Shown piece after piece: positions 1 to 6,408 of a stretch of 7,946 nucleotides of DNA; position 1 is the first letter of the stretch; each line of letters starts with the position of its first letter. Source of the stretch: Candidatus Bathyarchaeota archaeon. GTDB lineage: Archaea; Thermoproteota; Bathyarchaeia; Bathyarchaeales; SOJC01. The notes below the pieces were generated by a model. It was given only the letters and a program-made list of their open reading frames with translations, made no database searches and was not told where the DNA came from. The position numbers and the translations under genes are program-made. The DNA lies in assembly GCA_023131555.1 (NCBI GenBank), contig JAGLZJ010000037.1:1-7946 (forward strand), read 5' to 3'.

Positions 1-2
1 GA

Positions 3-197
3 TTACGAACCCTGCTAGCATATGTGTTCTACTTCTTCTTCGGGATGGGCGCTGCAGGCATTTGGACTGGCATGACGATCGGAAACCTTGGAGCCGCAGC
101 ACTCTCGGTCGTATGGCTATCCAGAGGGACCTGGAAGCAACGGATAATAGACGAGGAGCCAAGTATAGAAAGACCACAACCCGCGCTACCAACATAG
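3..197 (+). CDS. MATE-family efflux transporter, C-terminal fragment (5' end outside window)
   Basis: An open frame enters from the left edge and ends at a TAG after 64 codons. The translation begins with hydrophobic residues, then reads GMGAAGIWTGMTIGNLGAAA, then a Trp- and Arg-containing turn (RGTWKQR), and ends in a short polar tail. A final membrane helix with a Gly-Ile-Trp pattern, followed by a second hydrophobic stretch and a closing 'RG.W' segment, is typical of the last helices of MATE multidrug/sodium antiporters of the inner membrane, which export cationic drugs or metabolites in exchange for Na+ or H+. Only the last one to two helices are visible, so the family call rests on that signature and the substrate cannot be inferred. 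Nothing ties it to the neighbouring helicase; more than 400 bases separate them. Confidence 0.6.
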   Translation, partial: LRTLLAYVFYFFFGMGAAGIWTGMTIGNLGAAALSVVWLSRGTWKQRIIDEEPSIERPQPALPT

Positions 198-361
198 GGC
201 ACACATGCAGAAGCTAGTCACAAAAAAATGCATACTCCTTTCTTCCTTTGTCTACAACAGCATTGTAACGAATTGATAAAATCCCTATGAAAGAATCTTC
301 TAATTGGCAATCTGCTACAGCTTGACAATCCACTGGTAAAAGGCTGAGCGCCAATCAATAT

Positions 362-435
362 CACTACTTCATAATGATTTTATCAAAAAAGCGTTTTTTG
401 AGAACTGAATGCAAATAATCTGAAAGGAAGTAGTG
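362..435 (+). repeat. Nested inverted repeats around a possible ribosome site
   Basis: The outer arms CACTACTTC (362-370) and GAAGTAGTG (427-435) are perfect 9-base complements. Between them lies a perfect 19-base palindrome, TCAAAAAAGCGTTTTTTGA (383-401), with 8-base arms and a GCG loop. In RNA this would form a long stem enclosing an AU-rich hairpin. The right outer arm contains most of GGAAG, the only Shine-Dalgarno-like sequence before the ATG at 438, so pairing would hide that site. On DNA, the inner palindrome follows an AT-rich element (about 371-383, TATA-like) and could be an operator. An alternative reading is a transcription end signal for the MATE gene, since T6 follows the hairpin centre. 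The repeats are certain; the function is open. Confidence 0.5.
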
Positions 436-437
436 GG

Positions 438-566
438 ATGGCAAAACGAAGTATCGCAGAGCCGAAATGGCTCACATCAGAAATCAAACGTTTCTTTGAC
501 TACGAGGTAAGTGCTCTCCCAAAAGGGTTGAGGCTAACGAAACTTACTCTTAGAAAAAGGACATAA
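438..566 (+). CDS. Possible 42-residue small basic protein, unrecognised
   Basis: ATG at 438 is preceded by AAAGGAAG with 7 bases spacing, and the frame runs 42 codons to TAA. The peptide begins MAKRSIAEPKW, has a central segment with Phe-Phe-Asp-Tyr (residues 19-22), and ends in a Lys/Arg-rich tail (KLTLRKRT). It has no membrane segment, no cysteines and no motif I recognise. An AT-rich TATA-like stretch at about 371-383 would place transcription start roughly 30 bases ahead of the ATG, which fits an archaeal promoter. The in-frame stop at 399 shows it is not the end of a longer ORF. It could equally be a chance frame, as short frames are common in such gaps. No function can be assigned. Confidence 0.3.
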   Translation: MAKRSIAEPKWLTSEIKRFFDYEVSALPKGLRLTKLTLRKRT

Positions 567-624
567 GAAACACTACGCGCGCACATGCGCAGAACCGCCC
601 TGCTCAGGACCAATATAGAAACGC

Positions 625-2787
625 GTGTATGCAGGGTTCAGATCCTTAGCTTCCTCAAGGCACGCAAACATTAAGTTAAGCTTACTTTTGGTATACTGTG
701 TGCGGAAGCTACAGCAATTCTACATTTGCAGACGATGTGGAGAAAAACACTCTCGCGAAGAATTCGCAGAAGACCACTTCTGTCGCAGCTGTGGAACATT
801 TCTATTACGAAAACGTGGACATAGCACACTAATTCCTAAGATCTTCGAGGATTCCAGAGAAGACAGCTTCAGGCACCGCACTCCAAGACCCTCCGTTTCA
901 CCAGGTTTCCCCGAAGGATATGAGGAGCGGCAAGAGCAACTAGAGTTCATCAAAGCATCCTCCGAAGCCTTGGAGAACCATCAGGTCTTCATCGGTAGTG
1001 CTCCATGTGGAATAGGTAAGTCCCTGGCAGCAGTCTTAGCAGTATTACCGAAGCTAGAGGATGGCAAGCTTCTAGTTTGCTTCAGAACAAGAAGCCAACT
1101 ACATATCTACCTCAAGGAGTTGAAGAAGCTAAACAGCGGCTTGTCTGCTGTCTCATTCTTCAGTAAAAGAGACATGTGCCCCCGGATGCGAAGCGGAATC
1201 AACTACTTGGACTTCTTCGAAGAATGTCGAAGACTAAGAGAGAACTCAGAGGTTCCGACTAAACCGTTCTGCGAATTCTACAGAAAAATGATAAGGAAGA
1301 AAAGACAAGCTGCAGACTTAGCCCTTGACTGTGCTGGAAGGCTTCTCTCTCCGTCTGAGGCGGTCAGGCGGATATCCAAGGAAGGCTTCTGTGCTTACGA
1401 GGCATTAAAAAGAATCCTTGGTGACGCAACGATTTTTCTAGGAACCTACCACTATGTGTTTGACCCACACGTCAGAGCGGCCTCTCTCAAGGACTTCTCC
1501 AACGACCTGTCTGAGGTCTACCTGATTGTTGATGAAGCCCACAATCTTCCAGCCTTCAGCCGAGAGTTGCTCTCCGATAGTATCACCGAAAACTCGCTAT
1601 TGGGGGCGCTTAAGGAATCCGCGGACTTTCCAGAAGACGAATCCAAGCTTGTTCAAGAATGTCTCGAAACACTGAATGATGAAGTCTTTGACCGCGCATC
1701 AAAGATTCTCAGGGATGAAAGACCCCGCTTGATAAACCCTGAAGATGTCGACGCGCTTCTGCTCGAACACGGGGGCGTATCTGGTCTTGAGGCAGCAGAG
1801 GTCATTCACAATTATGGAAAGCGAGTCGTAGAAATAAAGAAAGCGTCAGGACGAGAGAGAATTTTCAGCTTCAATCGTCGAATCGGAGAATTCCTCAGCA
1901 ATTTCATAGGAAAGACAGGTGAGAACCACGTCCATTTGATAAAAAGGGAAAGCAGAGGAATGGTGGCTCTGCATGTGAAGAGCTTTGACGGAAGGGAGAT
2001 CACTGACCCAATCTTGAGAACTGCGCGAGGAAGCATCCTGATGAGCGGTTATCTCTCTCCGCCCAGAATCTACCGAGATCTTCTTCTATACGAATCCAAA
2101 AGAGTTTGTTTGAAAGAGTTTGATTCACCCTTCCCACCTGAGAACAGGCTAATTCTGGCAGCAACTGACGTTTCCTCGAGATATCAGACGAGGACAACAG
2201 AGATGCTGACGAAATGGAAAAACTACATCGAAGAGATATCTGAAGCGAATAAGGGAAACACAGCTGCATTCTTCACCAGCTACCGAATGCTAATGAAGCT
2301 TGAAGGAATGATTGACACCAGCAGAAGAAAAATCGTTGAAAAAAAAGACACAAGAAGAAACGATGTTGTTAGATTGCTCAGGAGGTCAGAGGACAATCTT
2401 CTGCTTGGAGTCATGGGAGGGAAGTTCAGTGAAGGAATTGACTATCCGAACAACCTTCTAACAGGTGTCGTGGCTGTGGGTTTACCCTATGCAACGTGGA
2501 GCGTCTACCAGAAAGCTCTGATCAACTATTTTGACGATAAGTTCCCAGGTGAAGGAAGAACCTTTGCCTACGTTACGCCAGCGTTGCTCAGACTCATCCA
2601 AGCTAGCGGTCGAGTTCACAGATCTCCAAAAGACAAAGGATGCATTGTAATTCTTGATAGACGTGTCACGACTCCACGGATCAAGGAGCAACTTCCAAAA
2701 CACCTTCGCGAAGAGATGATCACTGTAACAAACGCATCCGAGTGTGCCATGCACGTAGCAGGATTCTGGAGAAACTCAAAAGTCTAA
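625..2787 (+). CDS. XPD/Rad3-like superfamily 2 helicase with iron-sulfur cluster and N-terminal zinc ribbon
   Basis: 720 residues. Walker A is SAPCGIGKS (125-133, Lys132). Four cysteines sit where XPD/Rad3 enzymes bind a 4Fe-4S cluster: C185, C201, C216, C256. Motif II is VDEAHNLP (302-309). Later come SGYLSP (474-479), FFTSYRMLMKL (motif IV), GGKFSEGIDY (motif V, from 598) and QASGRVHRSPKDKG (motif VI, from 659), so both RecA lobes are intact. The family consists of ATP-dependent 5'-3' DNA helicases, in archaea probably acting in repair. Ahead of the helicase is a four-cysteine zinc ribbon (C35, C38, C53, C56), which is not part of the usual XPD layout. Motif I has Cys for the usual Thr in 'PTG', and motif III has Tyr for Thr; both sites keep the core residues. 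The start is uncertain: GTG 625 has no ribosome site, and a second in-frame GTG at 700 lies just before the zinc ribbon. The exact DNA-repair role is inferred. Confidence 0.9.
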   Translation: MYAGFRSLASSRHANIKLSLLLVYCVRKLQQFYICRRCGEKHSREEFAEDHFCRSCGTFLLRKRGHSTLIPKIFEDSREDSFRHRTPRPSVSPGFPEGYEERQEQLEFIKASSEALENHQVFIGSAPCGIGKSLAAVLAVLPKLEDGKLLVCFRTRSQLHIYLKELKKLNSGLSAVSFFSKRDMCPRMRSGINYLDFFEECRRLRENSEVPTKPFCEFYRKMIRKKRQAADLALDCAGRLLSPSEAVRRISKEGFCAYEALKRILGDATIFLGTYHYVFDPHVRAASLKDFSNDLSEVYLIVDEAHNLPAFSRELLSDSITENSLLGALKESADFPEDESKLVQECLETLNDEVFDRASKILRDERPRLINPEDVDALLLEHGGVSGLEAAEVIHNYGKRVVEIKKASGRERIFSFNRRIGEFLSNFIGKTGENHVHLIKRESRGMVALHVKSFDGREITDPILRTARGSILMSGYLSPPRIYRDLLLYESKRVCLKEFDSPFPPENRLILAATDVSSRYQTRTTEMLTKWKNYIEEISEANKGNTAAFFTSYRMLMKLEGMIDTSRRKIVEKKDTRRNDVVRLLRRSEDNLLLGVMGGKFSEGIDYPNNLLTGVVAVGLPYATWSVYQKALINYFDDKFPGEGRTFAYVTPALLRLIQASGRVHRSPKDKGCIVILDRRVTTPRIKEQLPKHLREEMITVTNASECAMHVAGFWRNSKV

Positions 2788-2871
2788 TTCAGCCTTCTCA
2801 CAGAATATCATATGTAACGTGTAAGTGAAGATGGATCTGCATCCTAGGACATTGATCCCTAAGTCATGTGT

Positions 2872-3348
2872 TCATTGTCGAAGCAGGTGTCCTTCGCGGT
2901 CCATCTCAAGACGTCTAATTCCAGTGGTTGAGATCGGGTTCTGATTCTCCGCTAAGACCATATTTATCGTAATTACTTCAAGAGCAGGCAGACCATTGAT
3001 TCTGCGCTTCCTGTTAATTCTGTGAGCCCCAGGAAGAGTCTCTTGGCTGACAACGATTGCCTCGATACTTGTGCTAGTTGAAGCTGGTCCGTAAAGATCA
3101 TACAGTGGAACAACCTCTACTCGATTGAGCCAATCGTGTCTTCTCAGGAAAGCCCTCAATTCCTCAAGTCGGACAGCAAAGGGAGCTATCTCATGAGGCT
3201 TCCTCATCTTCTGGGCGAAGTCGTCGGTGACCAAACCAACAATAACGCTGTCACCGATTTCAAAAGCTACCTCCAGCAGGATCCTATGCCCTTTATGGAA
3301 TTCATCAAATGTACCTCCAACAGCTACTGTCTTGAAGCGCCTTTTCAA
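2872..3348 (-). CDS. coaD: Phosphopantetheine adenylyltransferase, archaeal type
   Basis: 158 residues. The enzyme transfers AMP from ATP to 4'-phosphopantetheine, giving dephospho-CoA and pyrophosphate, in the cytoplasm. It is a nucleotidyltransferase-fold protein: GGTFDEFHKGH (11-21) carries the HxGH ATP-binding motif (H18, H21). The archaeal version of the family (COG1019) is recognised by YGPA (86-89), the stretch VVSQET...A..IN..R...GLPALEV (99-124) and the C-terminal ISTTGIRRLEMDREG (139-153), equivalent to ISSTxIRxGE. The glycine inside TTGIRR differs from the commoner Arg, but the Ile-Arg pair remains. The start is TTG, 24 bases after the coaBC stop. An in-frame TGA at 3375-3373, the coaBC stop itself seen in the same frame, rules out a longer version, and the ATG in the ATGA overlap is out of frame. 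It is the last gene of the minus-strand block and converges on the helicase. Confidence 0.92.
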   Translation of the reverse strand: MKRRFKTVAVGGTFDEFHKGHRILLEVAFEIGDSVIVGLVTDDFAQKMRKPHEIAPFAVRLEELRAFLRRHDWLNRVEVVPLYDLYGPASTSTSIEAIVVSQETLPGAHRINRKRRINGLPALEVITINMVLAENQNPISTTGIRRLEMDREGHLLRQ

Positions 3349-3372
3349 AGTGTTCAGCTCTACCAGTGCTTT

Positions 3373-4623
3373 TCATGCGCCCGTGCACTTCTTTTTAATC
3401 GCATCCAAGATCTGGTTTGCAACGGTCTGCTTAGAACTCAATGGAACGTGAATAGCGTGTCTAGCTTTGTCGATAATGAAGACTTCGTTCGTATCGGTTC
3501 CGAACCCAACTCCTTTTCTCGATACATCATTCGCAACGATTAGGTCGGCTTTTGCCTTCTTCAGTCGTTCGTATGCGCTCTGAATCAGCTCTTCGTCAGT
3601 GGTTTTGTACTCAGCTCGAAAAATGGTGAGGAAAGTCTTCGGGCTGATCTTCTTCACTCCATCCACGATCTTCGGGGTAGGTTTCAGTGTAAGTTCAAAG
3701 GATGACCTAGCTGACGTTGGAACCTTGCCCTCATATGGTTTGGATGTTTTCCAATCTGAGACAGCTGCAGCTGCTATCATAACATCGTACGGGGTCTCTC
3801 GGAGTTCTGTTTCTACCGCATGCTTCATTTCCTCGGTAGTCACCACGTTGATGATCTTTGTGGCAGATCTTGGTTTAGTGGGGGTTGGACCTGAGATCAA
3901 TGTAACCGAAGCTCCCCTTCGGGTTGCTTCGCTGGTTACTGCTGAGCCCATCTTGCCAGAGCTCCGGTTTGTGATTATTCGGATACTGTCTATGAACTCA
4001 ATCGTTGGTCCTGATGTGACGAGTACGTTCATGCCGTGAAAGTCCTGTTGAACTGTCATTATCTGTATCAGATTTTCGACGATAGTGGCTGTTTCAGGTA
4101 GCTTTGCTTTGCGTTCCTTCATTATTGGTTCGATGAACTCAACATTCTGCAGTTTCAACTCTTCGATGTTCGCTCGGATTGCATGATGCATGTACATTGA
4201 TTCATGCATTGCGGGCACGATGACTATTGGAGTCTTAGAGCCCAAGGCTGTTGAGGCGACTGTAGTTACAGATGTGTCGTCGATTCCCTTGGAAATCTTG
4301 CTGATTGTATTTGCTGTAGAGGGTGCAATCAGAACTAAGTCAGCTTTCTGATGTATGTCTCCGACGAAGGCAACGTGCTCGATTTTTCCAGTCAGTTCTG
4401 TGACCACGGGGTTTCCCGTTGCCCACTCTAGCAGATTGGGATGGATTATTTTTTGAGCGTTTTCTGACATCACGGTGTAAACGTTTGCGCCATGCCTCAT
4501 CAGTTCTCTTGCGATTTCGGCGCTGCGAACGGCAGCTACACTCCCCGTCACGCATAGTATAATCGTTCTACCCTTCAGTCGCCTACTTTTTGTTCCGACT
4601 ATGTCTTTTGAAGGATGATTCAC
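3373..4623 (-). CDS. coaBC: Bifunctional phosphopantothenoylcysteine decarboxylase / phosphopantothenate--cysteine ligase
   Basis: 416 residues, the normal length for the fused protein (Dfp). The CoaC flavoprotein half (about 17-190) decarboxylates 4'-phosphopantothenoylcysteine using FMN. It shows CVTGSVAA (24-31), the catalytic histidine in IEHVAF (H83), APSTANT (100-106) and PAMHESMY (137-144). The CoaB half (about 198-413) joins cysteine to 4'-phosphopantothenate. It shows TSGPTIEFIDSIRIITNRSSGKMG (203-226), AAAVSDW (285-291), an EGK segment and DLIVANDVSRKGVGF (360-374). Position 140 is His where bacterial proteins have Asn, and the flexible clamp (about 167-178) lacks the bacterial Cys; I recall both as usual in archaeal homologues. 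GTG at 4623 is chosen because AGGAG lies 9 bases upstream and the frame is closed by a stop just beyond. coaD follows 24 bases later. Confidence 0.95.
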   Translation of the reverse strand: MNHPSKDIVGTKSRRLKGRTIILCVTGSVAAVRSAEIARELMRHGANVYTVMSENAQKIIHPNLLEWATGNPVVTELTGKIEHVAFVGDIHQKADLVLIAPSTANTISKISKGIDDTSVTTVASTALGSKTPIVIVPAMHESMYMHHAIRANIEELKLQNVEFIEPIMKERKAKLPETATIVENLIQIMTVQQDFHGMNVLVTSGPTIEFIDSIRIITNRSSGKMGSAVTSEATRRGASVTLISGPTPTKPRSATKIINVVTTEEMKHAVETELRETPYDVMIAAAAVSDWKTSKPYEGKVPTSARSSFELTLKPTPKIVDGVKKISPKTFLTIFRAEYKTTDEELIQSAYERLKKAKADLIVANDVSRKGVGFGTDTNEVFIIDKARHAIHVPLSSKQTVANQILDAIKKKCTGA

Positions 4624-4632
4624 GTTGTCACG

Positions 4633-4637
4633 CTCCT
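4633..4637 (-). promoter_or_regulatory. Shine-Dalgarno site that fixes the GTG start of coaBC
   Basis: AGGAG on the minus strand is 9 bases before GTG 4623. No ATG, GTG or TTG lies in frame between this GTG and the upstream in-frame stop, so the site decides the start. Confidence 0.6.
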
Positions 4638-4639
4638 GT

Positions 4640-4736
4640 TCAGTTGACCTCTTTAACCACTTGTTTCAAATCTTGTATAAATCGATCAAGGTTCTGCATG
4701 CATGACGTCTTGAGCAGGGAAGCCTTCTTCTTTCAC
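4640..4736 (-). CDS. Possible tiny gene between panB and coaBC, split by a +1 frameshift
   Basis: GTG at 4736 has a near-perfect ribosome site (GAGGAG, 7 bases spacing, overlapping the panB stop). It opens MKEEGFPAQDVMHAEP and stops at TGA 4688-4686. The junction reads CCT TGA T; slipping one base forward gives Asp and continues DRFIQDLKQVVKEVN to TGA 4642-4640, only 16 bases before coaBC. The joined product would be 31 residues with a charged amphipathic helix at the C-terminus. A second option is independent initiation at ATG 4699 (MQNLDRFIQ..., 19 residues), but this lacks a ribosome site. The tight fit to both neighbours suggests a gene. A sequencing error, a decayed gene, or a chance frame in a leader remain possible. 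No homologue is recognised and no function is offered. Confidence 0.3.
4675..4683 (-). promoter_or_regulatory. Possible TATA box for coaBC-coaD
   Basis: GATTTATAC on the minus strand resembles the archaeal TATA element (TTTAWATA). It would put transcription start near 4650-4655, giving a leader of roughly 30 bases before GTG 4623, which includes the AGGAG site. It lies inside the possible tiny frameshifted gene, so it may instead be coding sequence (Arg-Phe-Ile-Gln). If real, coaBC and coaD form their own transcription unit. Confidence 0.3.
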
Positions 4737-4743
4737 TTTAATT

Positions 4744-4749
4744 CTCCTC
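4744..4749 (-). promoter_or_regulatory. Strong Shine-Dalgarno site at the panB stop
   Basis: GAGGAG overlaps the TGA of panB and is 7 bases from GTG 4736. The next annotated start, coaBC, is over 120 bases away, so the site serves no large gene. It is identical in sequence and position to the site at the panE stop that drives panB, which argues that something short is translated here. Confidence 0.5.
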
Positions 4750-5518
4750 AATGATAGATGTGCTCATTGTCGGGGTATAGACCGGATCGAACCTCTTTGG
4801 AGAACTGCTGCGCTACATTTCTTATCGTTTCTCTTAAGTTCGCGTATTTCTTTAGGAATTTCGGTGTGAACCTGTTATCGAGCCCGAGAATGTCTGAAAT
4901 CACCAAGACTTGTCCATCGCAGAATCTTCCTGCCCCTATTCCAATTGTTGGAGCCTTGATGTTTTCAGTTATCTTTCTTCCGAGAGACTCCGGGACACAC
5001 TCCAAGACCATTGAGAAGACCCCGCATTCGTCAAGCTCCAGAGCCTCTTTCAGGATTAGCTCTGCAGTCTTCTCTTCTCTACCCTGAACTCTGTAGGATT
5101 CAGCTGTCTGTGGTAGAAGTCCTACGTGTCCCATGACGGAGATCCCTGCTTCAGTTAAGGTCTGAACGACTTTTGGATGATTGCCTTCTATCTTAATACC
5201 GTGAGTACCTGCTTTCAGAAACCTTCCTGCATTTCTGAGAGCCTTCGCGGGTGTAGAGTAGCTGTCTACAGGCATATCTCCTATTACAGGCGTCTTTTCA
5301 GAACCTTTTGCAACAGCCATTGAATGGTAGAGCATCTGTTCCATCGTAACCTTCCTTGTGTCTTTGCAGCCTTGGAAGGTCATGGCTAGGCTGTCACCTA
5401 CTAATATTAGATCTATTGGCGTTTCGTCCAGAATCTTGGCTGTAAGATAATCATAGGCCGTCAACATCACTATTTTGCGGTTTCCCTTCATTCTTTTAAT
5501 CTTCTCACCGAACTTCAA
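4748..5518 (-). CDS. panB: 3-methyl-2-oxobutanoate hydroxymethyltransferase (ketopantoate hydroxymethyltransferase)
   Basis: 256 residues, close to the usual 260-270. The enzyme transfers a one-carbon unit from methylene-tetrahydrofolate or an archaeal pterin to 2-oxoisovalerate, giving ketopantoate, the first committed step toward CoA. The (beta/alpha)8-barrel family motifs run in order: MLTAYDYLTA (18-27), LILVGDS (37-43), KVTMEQMLYH (56-65), GDMPVDSY (80-87), IKIEG (108-112), GHVGLLPQ (130-137), YRVQGR (142-147), VLECVP (171-176) and IGIGAGRFCDGQVLV (192-206). Expected Mg2+ ligands D42, D81 and E111 and the catalytic acid E173 are present. The start is TTG 5518, 4 bases after the panE stop, backed by GAGGAG with 7 bases spacing; the first ATG downstream (codon 10) has no such site. 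The gene sits within the CoA operon directly after panE. Confidence 0.96.
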   Translation of the reverse strand: MKFGEKIKRMKGNRKIVMLTAYDYLTAKILDETPIDLILVGDSLAMTFQGCKDTRKVTMEQMLYHSMAVAKGSEKTPVIGDMPVDSYSTPAKALRNAGRFLKAGTHGIKIEGNHPKVVQTLTEAGISVMGHVGLLPQTAESYRVQGREEKTAELILKEALELDECGVFSMVLECVPESLGRKITENIKAPTIGIGAGRFCDGQVLVISDILGLDNRFTPKFLKKYANLRETIRNVAQQFSKEVRSGLYPDNEHIYH

Positions 5519-5522
5519 CGTG

Positions 5523-6401
5523 TTACTCCTCTAGGGACTTGATCAAACTGGTGAGAGTAGTGTTCACAGGTGTCGAAATATGATGATGTTTCCCGAGTTC
5601 CACAACTTTTCCATTGAGGAAATCGATCTCCGTCGTTTTTCCTTTTATGACGTCTTGGCTCATTGAGGAGAAGTTATGGTAGCCTTTGATTTTCGCGTCG
5701 CACTCATCGATGTTGATTTCTAGGTTTACTCCGTCTGCAGCTGCGACCATGGTACATTCTCTAGCGATTTCTTGCCTAATCGGTTTGAGGGTCTCAGTCA
5801 CAATTTCATCGTTTCTAGCCTGGAGGAGTGCTGTGAGAGGGTTGATTATGCAGTTAATTGTTAGTTTTCTCCACGTGTCTTTAAGAAAGTCTTTCGAAAC
5901 TTCTGTCTCAAGACCAGCGCTCTTGAAGAGAGCGCGAATCTTATCAGCAGCTGAGCCATCCTCGATAACTGTCTGATTTTTCCAGAATCGTATTTTTCCA
6001 GGTGTCAGAAACTCTGCCGCTACGTCAGTTAAACCTCGCAGTACTTCAGCTTTGTTCTTAAGCTGTTTTCTGATTATAGCTTCGTTACCTAGACCATTCT
6101 GGAGGACAAGGATCACTGTGTCCTCTTTCAACAGGCTTCGCAACTGGTTCAGGGCGTTCTGGGATTCATGCGCCTTAGTCGTTAGAAGTAATAAGGCACG
6201 GGGTGGGATATGCTTCATCTCTGTCTCTGCGTGCACATGAAAAGTGCCAGATACATCGTTAGCGAGTTGTAGTCCATTCTTACGTATGGCTTTGACATGT
6301 GGTTCTCTGCCGATGAGAGTTACGGTTGTTCTAAGTGATAGTAGAGCTCCGAAGGTGCTTCCTATTGCGCCGGCGCCGAAGACAATCACTTCTTCGAACA
6401 T
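5523..6401 (-). CDS. panE: 2-dehydropantoate 2-reductase (ketopantoate reductase)
   Basis: 292 residues, standard for the family. The enzyme reduces ketopantoate to pantoate with NAD(P)H. The N-terminal Rossmann domain has GAGAIGS (9-15), TTKAHES (74-80) and QNGLGN (101-106). The helical C-terminal domain has WRKLTINCIINPLTALL (177-193), including the catalytic lysine (K179) and the conserved Asn183, then SSMSQD (245-250), TEIDFLNG (257-264) with the substrate-binding Glu258, and TPVN (277-280). ATG 6401 lies 7 bases after the stop of the ligase gene; AGGT overlapping that stop is a weak ribosome site. In the archaeon Thermococcus kodakarensis this enzyme is the CoA feedback-inhibited control step, so it may be the regulated point here too; this is inference from a homologue. 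Confidence 0.95.
   Translation of the reverse strand: MFEEVIVFGAGAIGSTFGALLSLRTTVTLIGREPHVKAIRKNGLQLANDVSGTFHVHAETEMKHIPPRALLLLTTKAHESQNALNQLRSLLKEDTVILVLQNGLGNEAIIRKQLKNKAEVLRGLTDVAAEFLTPGKIRFWKNQTVIEDGSAADKIRALFKSAGLETEVSKDFLKDTWRKLTINCIINPLTALLQARNDEIVTETLKPIRQEIARECTMVAAADGVNLEINIDECDAKIKGYHNFSSMSQDVIKGKTTEIDFLNGKVVELGKHHHISTPVNTTLTSLIKSLEE
5526..5531 (-). promoter_or_regulatory. Shine-Dalgarno site that fixes the TTG start of panB
   Basis: GAGGAG formed by the last two panE codons (Glu-Glu) lies 7 bases before TTG 5518. It supports the rare TTG start over the first internal ATG and implies translation of panB is coupled to panE. Confidence 0.7.
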
Positions 6402-6408
6402 GGTATTG

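Larger units (their letters stand above)
198..624. other. Region without a firm gene between the MATE fragment and the helicase
   Basis: About 430 bases hold no recognised gene. The contents are: an AT-rich stretch with pyrimidine runs just after the MATE stop (about 228-252); a weak inverted pair, attggc at 303-308 with gccaat at 350-355; the nested inverted repeats at 362-435; a 42-codon ORF at 438-566; and a short GC-rich hairpin-like stretch, gcgca/tgcgc, at 579-590. No tRNA, CRISPR repeat or insertion sequence was recognised. The promoter of the helicase should lie in or near the right part of this region, but no clear TATA element with correct spacing to the start at 625 can be pointed to. 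Confidence 0.5.

Noticed and set aside
570..650. tRNA-like stretch with GGTTCAGATCC (635-645), resembling a T-arm
   Set aside because: The highly conserved A after the purine is G, and no matching acceptor, D or anticodon stem can be drawn upstream.
2788..2871. Terminator between the convergent helicase and coaD genes: ggatc (2833-2837) / gatcc (2854-2858) around the palindrome tcctagga
   Set aside because: The stem is only 5 bases with a 16-base loop and no T-run on either strand; too weak to call.
3310..3376. ATG in the ATGA overlap at the coaBC stop as the start of coaD
   Set aside because: It is in a different frame from coaD and ends after 22 codons; the coaD frame itself has a stop at the same place, so TTG 3348 is the supported start.
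3136..4039. Long open frames on the plus strand across coaD and coaBC
   Set aside because: They lie opposite genes with clear family motifs, show no recognisable protein signature and have no ribosome site of note; they are antisense by-products of codon composition.
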